Assembly: GCA_944323945.1 (NCBI GenBank)
Contig: CALUUL010000019.1
Location: forward strand, 1-33,062
Origin: Candidatus Gastranaerophilales bacterium
GTDB taxonomy: Bacteria; Cyanobacteriota; Vampirovibrionia; Gastranaerophilales; Gastranaerophilaceae
Direction of reading: 5' to 3'
DNA length: 33,062 nt
Shown: positions 25,329 through 33,062 of the stretch, one piece after another
Numbering within the stretch: position 1 is the stretch's first letter
Layout: each line of letters begins with the position of its first letter
The notes under the pieces: model-generated
The model's input: only the letters and a program-made list of their open reading frames with translations
Told to the model about the DNA's origin: nothing
Database searches by the model: none
Program-made: the position numbers and the translations under genes

Positions 25329-27782
25329 TTACCATTTATTAATTGCAAAGGCCATAACAATAATTGATGCTATACCTTTCAATGTGTCACATACTGGTGT
25401 AATCCAGTCATTACCTGCAATTCTTCTTGGAACTACGATTGTATCACCTGGTTCAATCTTGCTATGGTTTGATATTTTTTCAGCACGACCGTTAACTGAT
25501 ACTTTGTATAATCTAAATTTGTTTGCATTTGGAGTGTAACCGCCAACTTCTTTAATATAATATTTTGCATTTGAACCTTTTTTATAAACAAATGATTGCT
25601 CGTTGTAAACTTCACCTATTACACTTACATGATTTGAGATTCTTGGAATATAAATATCATCTCCATCTTGAACTTCTATATTATCAAGATCTTTGATTTT
25701 ATCTAAATCATTACTTTTAATATTAAGTGCAATTTGTCCGTTGTATTTAGTTGCCAGTGTTGAATCATCTGCTTTAAGCATTTCTAGCATTTCCATTTTG
25801 GACTTTTGATCTGCTTCTGTAGGTTTATAGGCACTAGCCATTCGACCTTCGATTAATTTAATATCTCTTTCATTGTTTTTGTGGGCTAGTTCGACTTGCT
25901 TTCCCTGTAAGTTTGTTCTTTTAAATACAATGCCTCTTAAGTCAGATTCAGAAGTTAGGCCTCCGGCAAGTTCAATCATATCTTTTAGTCTTTTTCCTTC
26001 AACAAAAGTATAAACTCCTGGTTTCTTAACAAATCCGGAAACTTTAACGGTTTTCATTACTTCATTCCCGCGCAATGTTCTAAAGAATATTTTATCTTCG
26101 GGCATAATTGCTATTGATTTAATTCTGTCTGAATTAATCATAATATCATATAAGTAATATACTTGTGTATTACCATTTGAACTTGTAATTTCAACCGCAA
26201 CATTTTCTGCAGGAATTAATTTGTTTGAATTTGCTGTAACAGCATTTAATTGTACATTATTATCTTCTACAGATCCTTTGTACGATACTTCTTGTTCTTT
26301 TGGTTCCTCTGTATCTTTTACTTCTATGTCAGATTCTAAAAATTGAATATCTGTCATTACATCATTTAACACCATATTTGTCGTGTATGTTAAGTGTTTT
26401 GGATTATTCACACAACCATATATATCCACAAACATTGAATTTGTATTTTTATAAACATTAATTATGTCTCTTGGCTGTAATACCGGATCATTCATTCCTG
26501 CAAAAAATTCTTTTAAAAATACAGGAATAGTTTCTATTGAATTATCCTTACCAGAAATTCTTCTAATTACAGCTTGATTTATAAATGTTTCTTCAAGTAA
26601 TTCATCTTCACTTTTTAAAATATCAGATAATCTCATTCCTTCTTTGTATGCATATGTTGCAGGATGTTTAACGTTGCCTTGAATTGTTATTATATTTTCT
26701 GCAATATTGTATAATTCTCTAAATTCAATGGAATCACCACTTTTTAGTTTTGTGTTTTTAGCCTCATTCCAAGCAATATTTACAGCAGTACGTTGTTTAG
26801 AATTAGCATCATAACCAGTTAATGTAACTTCTGTTACTTGTGTCGCAGGCAAAAGTCCTCCAGCAAAAGTTATAATTTTTTGCAAATTTTCATTGTTTTT
26901 AATTTCATAAATACCTGGTAATGTAACTCCATTTTTTATAGCTACTACATCACCTATCCTATCTACAAAAATTTTATCATTTGGTCTTAGAATAATTCCG
27001 TCATCATTACCGGAAAATAGTGCTTGATATATATCAACATTTTTTGATTTATTATTAGAAGTATATGTGATATTTCTTAAAGTACCTGTCTTTTTAACTC
27101 CGCCTGCAGCATTTAAGGCCTCTATTATTGAGGAATTGTTTCCTACAAGAACTTTACCAGGTCTGTTTACTTGTCCATATACAAATACTGAAAATTCTTG
27201 ACTAGACGCAACAGTAAGTTTTACTTTTATACTTTTATACTTTTGAGAAGCTAGTCTATTGGCTTCGTTTTCAACTTCGCTTATAGTTCTGTTTTCTGCT
27301 TTTACAAGACCTACACCTTGAATGAATATTGAACCTTTTGAATCAACTTCTGTCTTTATTGTAGGGGTTAATAAACTTGAGCCTGAAATTGCCATAACAT
27401 CAATAGAATCACCATATAAATATACATTTACTTTTTCACCAATGCTCAATTTATAGCTATTGTCATACTTACCTGCTGTACCATTTGAAGAAGAATTTGC
27501 AGCAGAGAATAAATTATAACCGACTTGTTGTAGTGGAGTACCAGTAATTTCGCTTTCTTTTCCATTAAATAATTTTTCTATTGGACTCAGTTCTATTCTA
27601 TGAACAGATTTTGTATCAATAACATTTTGGTAGTTATTTTGGAATGCATCAAGGCTTACGTGTTCTTCTTCATTTTGAATTTGTTTTAAACGAAATTCTT
27701 CTTGTCTAATACTTGATGATGCAAAGACACTAATTTGTGTAAAAAATGTCATTAACAATAATATTGCAATTATTCTTTTCAT
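25329..27782 (-). CDS. Multi-SLBB polysaccharide export protein (Wza-like)
   Basis: The 817-aa protein has a Sec-type signal peptide (1 to about 22, ending VFA-SS) without a lipobox cysteine, then a polysaccharide export (Poly_export) domain at about 110-192. Repeated SLBB-type units follow, recognisable as FVYGQVNRPGKVL, GVTLPGIYEI, IQGNVKHPATYAY, IYGCVNNPKHLTY, VSGFVKKPGVYTF and VIGEVYNEQSFVY. The last 25 residues form a hydrophobic segment (GIASIIVMAFAINKW). It should form the periplasmic and outer-membrane channel for the polysaccharide, which implies a diderm cell. It is much longer than E. coli Wza (about 380 aa). AAGGG lies just before the ATG. It is last in the operon with the Fe-S genes, 49 nt after the radical SAM gene. 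Confidence 0.9.
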   Translation of the reverse strand: MKRIIAILLLMTFFTQISVFASSSIRQEEFRLKQIQNEEEHVSLDAFQNNYQNVIDTKSVHRIELSPIEKLFNGKESEITGTPLQQVGYNLFSAANSSSNGTAGKYDNSYKLSIGEKVNVYLYGDSIDVMAISGSSLLTPTIKTEVDSKGSIFIQGVGLVKAENRTISEVENEANRLASQKYKSIKVKLTVASSQEFSVFVYGQVNRPGKVLVGNNSSIIEALNAAGGVKKTGTLRNITYTSNNKSKNVDIYQALFSGNDDGIILRPNDKIFVDRIGDVVAIKNGVTLPGIYEIKNNENLQKIITFAGGLLPATQVTEVTLTGYDANSKQRTAVNIAWNEAKNTKLKSGDSIEFRELYNIAENIITIQGNVKHPATYAYKEGMRLSDILKSEDELLEETFINQAVIRRISGKDNSIETIPVFLKEFFAGMNDPVLQPRDIINVYKNTNSMFVDIYGCVNNPKHLTYTTNMVLNDVMTDIQFLESDIEVKDTEEPKEQEVSYKGSVEDNNVQLNAVTANSNKLIPAENVAVEITSSNGNTQVYYLYDIMINSDRIKSIAIMPEDKIFFRTLRGNEVMKTVKVSGFVKKPGVYTFVEGKRLKDMIELAGGLTSESDLRGIVFKRTNLQGKQVELAHKNNERDIKLIEGRMASAYKPTEADQKSKMEMLEMLKADDSTLATKYNGQIALNIKSNDLDKIKDLDNIEVQDGDDIYIPRISNHVSVIGEVYNEQSFVYKKGSNAKYYIKEVGGYTPNANKFRLYKVSVNGRAEKISNHSKIEPGDTIVVPRRIAGNDWITPVCDTLKGIASIIVMAFAINKW

Positions 27783-27831
27783 ATTATCCCTTTTATATTC
27801 TTTTATTTATTTAAATTCAATTTAAAAATTA

Positions 27832-28890
27832 TTATGTAATAGCAATTTCCATCAGTGATTTAATTGCCGGCCATTCAAGTTTCCATAACCCCGATGCATC
27901 AAGTGCATAATTACCTACACATGCAAGTTTACAGTCTTTACATTTATTTACAGTTTCAATAAATAGCGGATCATTTATAACCTCTTTTAACGATCTATTT
28001 CTTACACTGATAAATGGCTTTCTGTCATAACAACGTAACATATCTCCATTTGAATAAATTACTGTTGCAATTCTTGGCCAATGACATTCATAATATGTTT
28101 TTTTATTAATAATGTAATCCATAAAATAGTATGAATTTCTTATAGGATAACCCTTTTTCTTTAATTCTTTTATTTTTATGAACATATCAGCTAACTGTTC
28201 ATTTTCTAATTCTGTTTCAACTACATTATGCGCTTCCTCTGGTCTTGAAGCAGCTTTATTAACTGTGAAATATAATAAAATATCAGCATCTTTACAGTAT
28301 TGTGCAACTTCCTTAATTTGTTCAAAGTTAGTTTGAGTTGAGACTGTACAACATACATAAATTCTCATTTTTGGATAATGAGTTTTATGATACTCAATTC
28401 CCGAAATAACTTTGTCACAAATACCTGGCATATGACGAATATCATCGTGTGCTTTTCCTATAGCGTCTAGTGACACAAACATCAAATCAGTATATTTAGC
28501 AAAATGTGGATTTGATTCTAAATACCATCCATTAGTTGCTATTTTTGTATATAGACCTGCATCTTGTGAAGCTTTACATATTTCTGTGAAATCTTCTCTT
28601 AATAAAGGTTCTCCGCCCCATAAAATACTGTCCATATAACCAATTTGACCAGCCTCTGTCAATAATCTTACAATTTCTTCAGTAGGCATGTCATCAGTAC
28701 CTTTTTTAGATTTCCAAAAGCAAAAATCACAATCACAATTACATCTACTCGTAACCATTAATGAAAAACATAATGGTTTAGGTATCTTTGAAAGTCTGCT
28801 TGCTATACATTCTATTGCACCACCAGCAAGATGTCTATAATACTTTATACGTTCAAAAGACATTTCATTTCTAGATTTTGTAATCATCAT
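27832..28890 (-). CDS. Radical SAM protein with SPASM/Twitch-like C-terminus
   Basis: The 352-aa protein has CX3CX2C at Cys50, Cys54 and Cys57 (CNCDCDFCFW), WGGEPLLRED (91-100) and the barrel segments IATNGWYL and FVSLDAIGKAHDDIR. The C-terminus carries ECHWPR, NGDMLRCYDRKPF and CKDCKLACVGNYA, which look like ligands of an auxiliary cluster. It resembles HpnH/MoaA-type radical SAM proteins in outline, but I cannot assign a substrate. AGAGG lies 4-5 nt before the ATG. It follows the COG3581-like gene by about 90 nt and precedes the export gene by 49 nt on the same strand. It belongs to a different subfamily from the 503-aa enzyme at 22852. Confidence 0.87.
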   Translation of the reverse strand: MMITKSRNEMSFERIKYYRHLAGGAIECIASRLSKIPKPLCFSLMVTSRCNCDCDFCFWKSKKGTDDMPTEEIVRLLTEAGQIGYMDSILWGGEPLLREDFTEICKASQDAGLYTKIATNGWYLESNPHFAKYTDLMFVSLDAIGKAHDDIRHMPGICDKVISGIEYHKTHYPKMRIYVCCTVSTQTNFEQIKEVAQYCKDADILLYFTVNKAASRPEEAHNVVETELENEQLADMFIKIKELKKKGYPIRNSYYFMDYIINKKTYYECHWPRIATVIYSNGDMLRCYDRKPFISVRNRSLKEVINDPLFIETVNKCKDCKLACVGNYALDASGLWKLEWPAIKSLMEIAIT

Positions 28891-28979
28891 TATCCCTCTC
28901 GGCTATTTAATATGTTCAAGACTATCATAAAAAAATAGTGTGAACAAATAATATTACTCATATGGGTAATAATTTTACA

Positions 28980-30104
28980 TTAATTATTATTTTTTTTTAA
29001 TTTCTTTCTTTTTACTAAATCTATAAATGCTTCTATCCTAGTAATATAACCTGCTTTCCCTGTTTGCTCATCTAAAACTAACGACAATACAGGAATATCT
29101 TCTTCTTTGCTAACTTTTGGTAAAATGTTTTGAGCTACAATTTCAGGCATGCAAGAAAATGGTGAAATATGAATTACACCATCGACTCCACTTTTTGCAG
29201 CATAAACAGTATCACCTACAGTTTCTATGCATTCTCCACCAATTGCTCGTTTCATGTATTTTTCTGCATAACGAACAGATCTTGCTCTGTGAGACTCTTT
29301 GTGATAAAAAATTGAAGGTTTTAAAACGTGTTCAAGCCAATCTCCAAACATGATTTGTCGTTGTACTTCAACTCCCATTTCACCTATTTCTTTTTCAATA
29401 TTTTTGTTTGTGTATGGATCAAGCAGTACAAAAAATTCACCAATTAAAAAAATTACTGGAACATTTTTATTTTTATCTATTGGAATTTTTTTAAAATCAT
29501 TTATTATTTGTTTTTTTAGTTTCTTAGCTTTCCATATAGAATTTGTTTCATCTGTAATTTTAAGCCATTTTTCATAACATTTTTCCGCATCACCTTTATG
29601 TATTTCTCTTGGGCGTGTATAGAATAATAATCTTTCAGCTGTATCTATTGCAAAAAATTTATTAAATCCCAAACTGAAACCTTTGTAATATTTCCAAGGA
29701 TTTATACAATGAGTAACATGCCAGAATGCCTGTAATGTTTGCTTCATTTTACTTTTGTACATGTCGAAAATTACCATATCAAAATTATATCCCATTGATT
29801 TCAATGTTTTTTGAGCCATTTTTGTGTAATTTCCAAGTCTGCATGATCCTGGTGCTTGGAACATCATTAATGTATTTGCACCCTCTTCTAAGGACATTAT
29901 GTAATTTGCAAGATTTAATTTATAAGGCAAACAAATTCCTTCAATACTGTTTCTTACTCCTATTTCTAATGCCTTATTGCTATTTGGAGGCGGTATTATA
30001 ACTTTTGCTCCTAATGATACAAGTAAAGCTTTTAGAGGAATATCTATTCTTCCCATTCTAGGCCAAGCAATTATACGGTCTTTTGCATGAATTGTATTTT
30101 CCAT
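28980..30104 (-). CDS. COG3581-like protein (2-hydroxyacyl-CoA dehydratase/double-cubane-cluster related)
   Basis: With the ATG at 30104 the protein is 374 aa; a TTG seven codons upstream has no better ribosome site. Conserved features are SIEGICLPYKL (Cys58), QAPGSCRLGNY (Cys88), HISPFSCMPE (Cys318) and the terminal signature LDEQTGKAGYITRIEAF. These match the HgdB/BcrC-related proteins usually fused or linked to an ASKHA-type ATP-dependent activase, some of which carry double-cubane Fe-S clusters for difficult reductions. Three widely spaced cysteines fit cluster binding. No activase ATPase gene is in the window. The related COG3580-like gene lies two genes upstream, with a PHP protein between them. 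The reaction and substrate are unknown. Confidence 0.8.
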   Translation of the reverse strand: MENTIHAKDRIIAWPRMGRIDIPLKALLVSLGAKVIIPPPNSNKALEIGVRNSIEGICLPYKLNLANYIMSLEEGANTLMMFQAPGSCRLGNYTKMAQKTLKSMGYNFDMVIFDMYKSKMKQTLQAFWHVTHCINPWKYYKGFSLGFNKFFAIDTAERLLFYTRPREIHKGDAEKCYEKWLKITDETNSIWKAKKLKKQIINDFKKIPIDKNKNVPVIFLIGEFFVLLDPYTNKNIEKEIGEMGVEVQRQIMFGDWLEHVLKPSIFYHKESHRARSVRYAEKYMKRAIGGECIETVGDTVYAAKSGVDGVIHISPFSCMPEIVAQNILPKVSKEEDIPVLSLVLDEQTGKAGYITRIEAFIDLVKRKKLKKNNN

Positions 30105-30152
30105 TTCTTTATATCTTTTCAGCAATATTCACAAAACAATACTAACACAAAA

Positions 30153-31136
30153 TTATTTTATAATAATCGGATTTGAGAAAATCCAAGGTTGATTCTTTAG
30201 ATAAATTTCTATTCGGTATTTTACATTTTCTTTAATTGGGAATTTTAAATTATTGCTAATTTCTGTATAAATTGGAATTCCATTTTTAATAATTTTTATT
30301 TGAGCTCTTGTTAAAACTTTTACAATAATTGATTTATCTTCTACATAAATTAATGGAATTTCTTTTTTTATATGACGGTTTACCATTATGTTATTACTAT
30401 TTTTGATTGATTCAAGAATTATTTTTTTTTGTTGTTCGAAATTTTCAGGAAGTTTATGTTCAAGTGTGATAATATTAGCCAATGTTTCAAAACACTCTTT
30501 ATATGGGAATATTTTTATTGGAAAAATATATTTCGAAATTTTTAGTGCGTGAGCATCTACTCCAATAATTGCTGGAATTATATCTTCTGAATTTAAATTT
30601 AATTCATCCCACCATTTTAAGGTTTCTTTTCGTGGTCCTTTTATTAATTTATGACGAAAAAAGTATGAATAAGCTATATTGAAGATATTTGAGTCATTAT
30701 AATTATCTGCCCAGTCCGAAAACCAATTCCAAATCTCAATACCATCAGGAATAACAGATTTATCCGTCCATTTAATAGGCTGTGCTTTATTTTTTCTATT
30801 ATCAGCTTCATCCGGATGAGCTGCAAAGCCAAAACCTTTTTGTGCCCTTACTTCATCAACAAATTTTTGTGTATTATTACATGGAATAATTAATTTTTTT
30901 ATCCCTAAAGCTATATAATGATTTGATGTATAAGGTGAAATTTCTTCCCCTTTTATTACACATACACCATTATAAACTCCTTCGACTATATCAAAATTAT
31001 TATGATCTGTAATAATAATCCAATCGAGTCCTGCTTTCTTTGCTGCTAAAGATATTGAATTGATATCTCCAGTACCATCAGATAATTTTGTATGAATATG
31101 GATAGCACCTATATAATTAAAAAACTGTTTTTGCAT
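30153..31136 (-). CDS. PHP-domain metal-dependent phosphoesterase (CehA-like)
   Basis: The 327-aa protein has a complete PHP metal site: HIHT (His13, His15), SDG (Asp20), TDHN (Asp44, His45), GEE (Glu64/65), NHY (His73), AAHPDE (His107) and GVDAH (Asp194, His196). It should hydrolyse a phosphoester, although some PHP proteins of this kind act as carboxyl-ester or other hydrolases. A beta-rich C-terminal part (about 245-327) resembles the Ig-like tail of CehA-type members. The start lies 12 nt after the COG3580-like stop and the end is 48 nt before the next start, so it is inside the Fe-S operon. There is no signal peptide, so it is probably cytoplasmic. The substrate is unknown. Confidence 0.85.
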   Translation of the reverse strand: MQKQFFNYIGAIHIHTKLSDGTGDINSISLAAKKAGLDWIIITDHNNFDIVEGVYNGVCVIKGEEISPYTSNHYIALGIKKLIIPCNNTQKFVDEVRAQKGFGFAAHPDEADNRKNKAQPIKWTDKSVIPDGIEIWNWFSDWADNYNDSNIFNIAYSYFFRHKLIKGPRKETLKWWDELNLNSEDIIPAIIGVDAHALKISKYIFPIKIFPYKECFETLANIITLEHKLPENFEQQKKIILESIKNSNNIMVNRHIKKEIPLIYVEDKSIIVKVLTRAQIKIIKNGIPIYTEISNNLKFPIKENVKYRIEIYLKNQPWIFSNPIIIK

Positions 31137-31148
31137 TGATTATTTTGT

Positions 31149-32225
31149 TTAACTTATAAGTATTTTTTCTCTTTTTATTTTAACAATATTATTCTTATTA
31201 ATATATTCATTTGATTTTAATGTTTTTTGGGCAAGAATATTTTTTTTCTTTCTCAAAAGCATATCAACAAACGCTTCTAAACGAGTTACAAAACCGGCTT
31301 CACCAGTCTGTTCGTCAATTGTTAAATGAATTATAGGGATTTCTGTTTTTTTACAATGATAAGTTATTTCGTCAACCATCAATGAATCAGGTCCACATCC
31401 AAAAGCAGAAAGAGCAATTATACCATCGATACTTCCTTTTAATATATAATAAGCAGAAGTCCCAGTCAATTCAAGTTCGTTTGCCCAGTATTGTACTTCG
31501 CCTAATTTTTTAATTGAATTAAGTGCTTCATTTGATGTAACATTTAATGACGTAAATACTTTTACATCCATTTTTTCCAGCTTCTTTATTATATCTAACG
31601 AAATTCGTTCATCGAATAAATTATATCCATGTCCCATTATTACAACCGAAATAGGTTTAACTATATCAACATTTTTTTCAATAATTTTCCCTTCAATGGC
31701 AGCTTGTAAAGCAACATTGTAGCTTAATCCTTTTAATGTCATATAATGAAAATCATTATATATTTTCCAGCCTTCATTAATTGCAGCCTTTATCAATTTT
31801 TTGTCATAAATTTCAAAATCATTTGCGACACTGTACCAGAAATCATAAAAACCTTTGCCTTCTGTTTTATCTAATGTTGGTTCGATCATTTTGAAAGGCT
31901 TATTGATAATGTTTCTAATAATTTCAGGAAGACCTCTTATCTTACTGCAATTATTTATTTTAAAATCAGTAGATTGAATAGCTGGAACAAATATTGTCTC
32001 ACAACCTTTATCTAAAAGATTACATAAATGTCCAACGTAAACTTTTATAGGAAGACAAGTATCAGATACAACATATTTACAACCATCATTGATTGTTTTT
32101 GTTGTAGTTTTATCAGAAAGAATAATTTCTATTCCTAACTTGTTAAAAAAACCAACATAGAAAGGATAGTTATTATAAAAAGATATTGCTCTTGGAATAC
32201 CAATTTTTTTCAACTTAATCTCCAT
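31149..32225 (-). CDS. COG3580-like protein (DUF2229, acyl-CoA dehydratase activase-related)
   Basis: The 358-aa protein begins with the family pattern IGIPRAISFYNNYPFYVGFF and has SDTCLPIKVYVGH (Cys57), further cysteines at 49, 68, 75 and 93, ALSAFGCGPDS, and the signature TIDEQTGEAGFVTRLEAFVDML. In many Firmicutes this module is fused to a BadF/BcrA-type ATPase and to the COG3581 module. Here both non-ATPase modules are free-standing proteins. It is the first gene of the operon and is divergent from hcp. The C-terminal 40 residues are lysine-rich and look unstructured. Cluster binding by the conserved cysteines is likely from family knowledge and not shown here. Confidence 0.82.
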   Translation of the reverse strand: MEIKLKKIGIPRAISFYNNYPFYVGFFNKLGIEIILSDKTTTKTINDGCKYVVSDTCLPIKVYVGHLCNLLDKGCETIFVPAIQSTDFKINNCSKIRGLPEIIRNIINKPFKMIEPTLDKTEGKGFYDFWYSVANDFEIYDKKLIKAAINEGWKIYNDFHYMTLKGLSYNVALQAAIEGKIIEKNVDIVKPISVVIMGHGYNLFDERISLDIIKKLEKMDVKVFTSLNVTSNEALNSIKKLGEVQYWANELELTGTSAYYILKGSIDGIIALSAFGCGPDSLMVDEITYHCKKTEIPIIHLTIDEQTGEAGFVTRLEAFVDMLLRKKKNILAQKTLKSNEYINKNNIVKIKREKILIS

Positions 32226-32550
32226 TAAATCAACTATTTTTGAATTATATAATAAATAAAAATTTATACAAATAGAGCAAGTTATTTAATTTTAGAATAA
32301 TTATTCATAAATTAATATTTACTTTATTTTTAATATTATGTAATAATTATTTTTTCGGTTAATCAAAATTTCATCATTTTTATGAAAGAAACTTTATTAC
32401 AAATTAAATATATTATTATCCAATGAAAAAATATATCATTATTTTTAAATAAAAGTAATCCTTATATTTATCCAAGTGTAGAGAACACATAATTTTAAAT
32501 TTATATATTATTATATAAAAATACTTATTATATATAATTAGGAGAACTTT
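32226..32550. promoter_or_regulatory. 325-bp divergent regulatory region between the Fe-S operon and hcp
   Basis: The region is extremely AT-rich with no gene. It must contain promoters for both divergent units. A short inverted repeat GTGTAGAGAACAC (32476-32488) lies about 60 nt before the hcp start. It could be an operator, for example for an HcpR/CRP-like regulator as is usual for hcp, but it does not match a consensus I can cite with confidence. TATAAT-like words are too frequent to choose a -10 box. Confidence 0.3.
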
Positions 32551-33062
32551 TTGAAAATGTTCTGTTTTCAATGTGAACAAACAGCTCTAGGAAAAGGCTG
32601 TACTATCCAAGGTGTGTGTGGTAAAAATGCTAATACTTCAAATCTGCAAGATGAACTTACAAGTAAATTGATTGAGCTTGCAAATTGTGATGAAAGAAAT
32701 GAAACTAATACAGAACTTATAATTGATGGTTTATTTACCACAATTACAAATGTAAATTTTGATGATAAATCTATCAAAAAATTTATAGAAAAAGTTCAAA
32801 GAAACATTAAATGTGATTCAAAGTTTGATATAAAAACTGTTTGGGATTGTAATGAGGATATCAGAAGTTTAAAGTCATTGATATTATTCGGCTTAAAAGG
32901 TATGGCGGCTTATGCTCATCACGCAAGAGTTCTAGGCTATAAAGATTCAGATGTTGATAATTTCTTTTATCAAGCATTACAAGGAATTTCAAAAGATTTA
33001 TCAGCGGACGAACTGTTAAATTTAGTTTTAAAAACAGGTGAAATAAATTTAAAGTGTATGGA
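32551..33062 (+). CDS. hcp: Hybrid-cluster protein / hydroxylamine reductase, N-terminal part (window edge)
   Basis: Hcp is a Fe-S/oxo hybrid-cluster enzyme linked to nitric oxide and hydroxylamine detoxification in anaerobes. The visible 170 residues show the N-terminal cluster motif CX2CX8CX5C at Cys5, 8, 17 and 23 (CFQC, GC, VC), then the helical domain with LILFGLKGMAAYAHHARVLGY. The start is taken as TTG 32551, because AGGAG (32540-32544) lies 6 nt before it and gives MKMFCFQC. An ATG at 32557 in the same frame (12 nt spacing) is the alternative. The gene runs off the right edge without a stop. It is divergent from the COG3580-like gene. Confidence 0.93.
   Translation, partial: MKMFCFQCEQTALGKGCTIQGVCGKNANTSNLQDELTSKLIELANCDERNETNTELIIDGLFTTITNVNFDDKSIKKFIEKVQRNIKCDSKFDIKTVWDCNEDIRSLKSLILFGLKGMAAYAHHARVLGYKDSDVDNFFYQALQGISKDLSADELLNLVLKTGEINLKCM

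Noticed and set aside
1..33062. CRISPR array, tRNA or rRNA genes, insertion sequence or prophage
   Set aside because: No regular repeat-spacer pattern, no cloverleaf or rRNA sequence, and no transposase, integrase or phage structural gene seen on either strand.

Overview
The window is strongly AT-rich DNA from an anaerobic bacterium using the standard code (TGA acts as a stop). The best guess is a gut-type Candidatus Gastranaerophilales (Melainabacteria/Vampirovibrionia, the non-photosynthetic sister group of Cyanobacteria). The main clue is the truncated SSB at the left end, whose N-terminus (MNSVVIVGRAGQDPEVKYF) is of cyanobacterial type. A fused [4Fe-4S] fumarase, a hybrid-cluster protein and four radical SAM enzymes fit strict anaerobiosis. 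The assignment is an inference and is not proven.

Layout. (1) 1-2.5 kb, minus strand: a housekeeping group rsmE - cca - truncated ssb. (2) 2.6-5.9 kb, plus strand: a DegT/DnrJ-type aminotransferase and a radical SAM protein, then a class I fumarase whose 3' end is replaced by the C-terminal half of an NTF2/lumazine-binding-like protein. (3) 5.9-9.5 kb: an accessory and decaying stretch. It holds a frameshifted flavodoxin-fold oxidoreductase, an SPL-type radical SAM protein with a frameshifted small partner ORF, an HxlR-family regulator with two nonsense codons, half of an NTF2-like protein and an AraJ-like MFS exporter. (4) 9.5-10.15 kb: 650 bp with no recognisable gene.

(5) 10.15-24.4 kb, minus strand: a long, tightly packed Wzx/Wzy-type surface-polysaccharide operon. 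In transcription order it reads radical SAM, PAP2 phosphatase, initiating sugar transferase, two GT2 glycosyltransferases, polymerase, FrhB-like, pyruvyltransferase, pyruvyltransferase, FrhB-like, flippase, chain-length regulator. Many genes overlap by 4-17 nt. (6) 24.47-25.3 kb, plus strand: a diacylglycerol-kinase-family lipid kinase, divergent from the radical SAM gene. Its last codons contain a perfect 32-nt palindrome that probably terminates the converging export gene. (7) 25.3-32.2 kb, minus strand: a second operon of COG3580-like protein, PHP phosphoesterase, COG3581-like protein, radical SAM and an 817-aa SLBB polysaccharide export protein. (8) 32.55 kb to the end, plus strand: the start of hcp (hybrid-cluster protein), cut by the window edge.

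How it works together. Regions 5-7 supply initiation, assembly, possible pyruvyl decoration, flipping, polymerisation, length control and outer-membrane export of a polysaccharide. Lipid-phosphate enzymes (PAP2, lipid kinase) and two radical SAM enzymes of unknown substrate are interleaved with them. The most unusual parts are the Fe-S operon made of double-cubane-type homologues (COG3580/COG3581), a PHP protein and a radical SAM enzyme upstream of the export gene, and the mirror-ordered FrhB-PPT-PPT-FrhB block. The left third shows several broken genes, which points to recent rearrangement or to assembly and base-calling problems.
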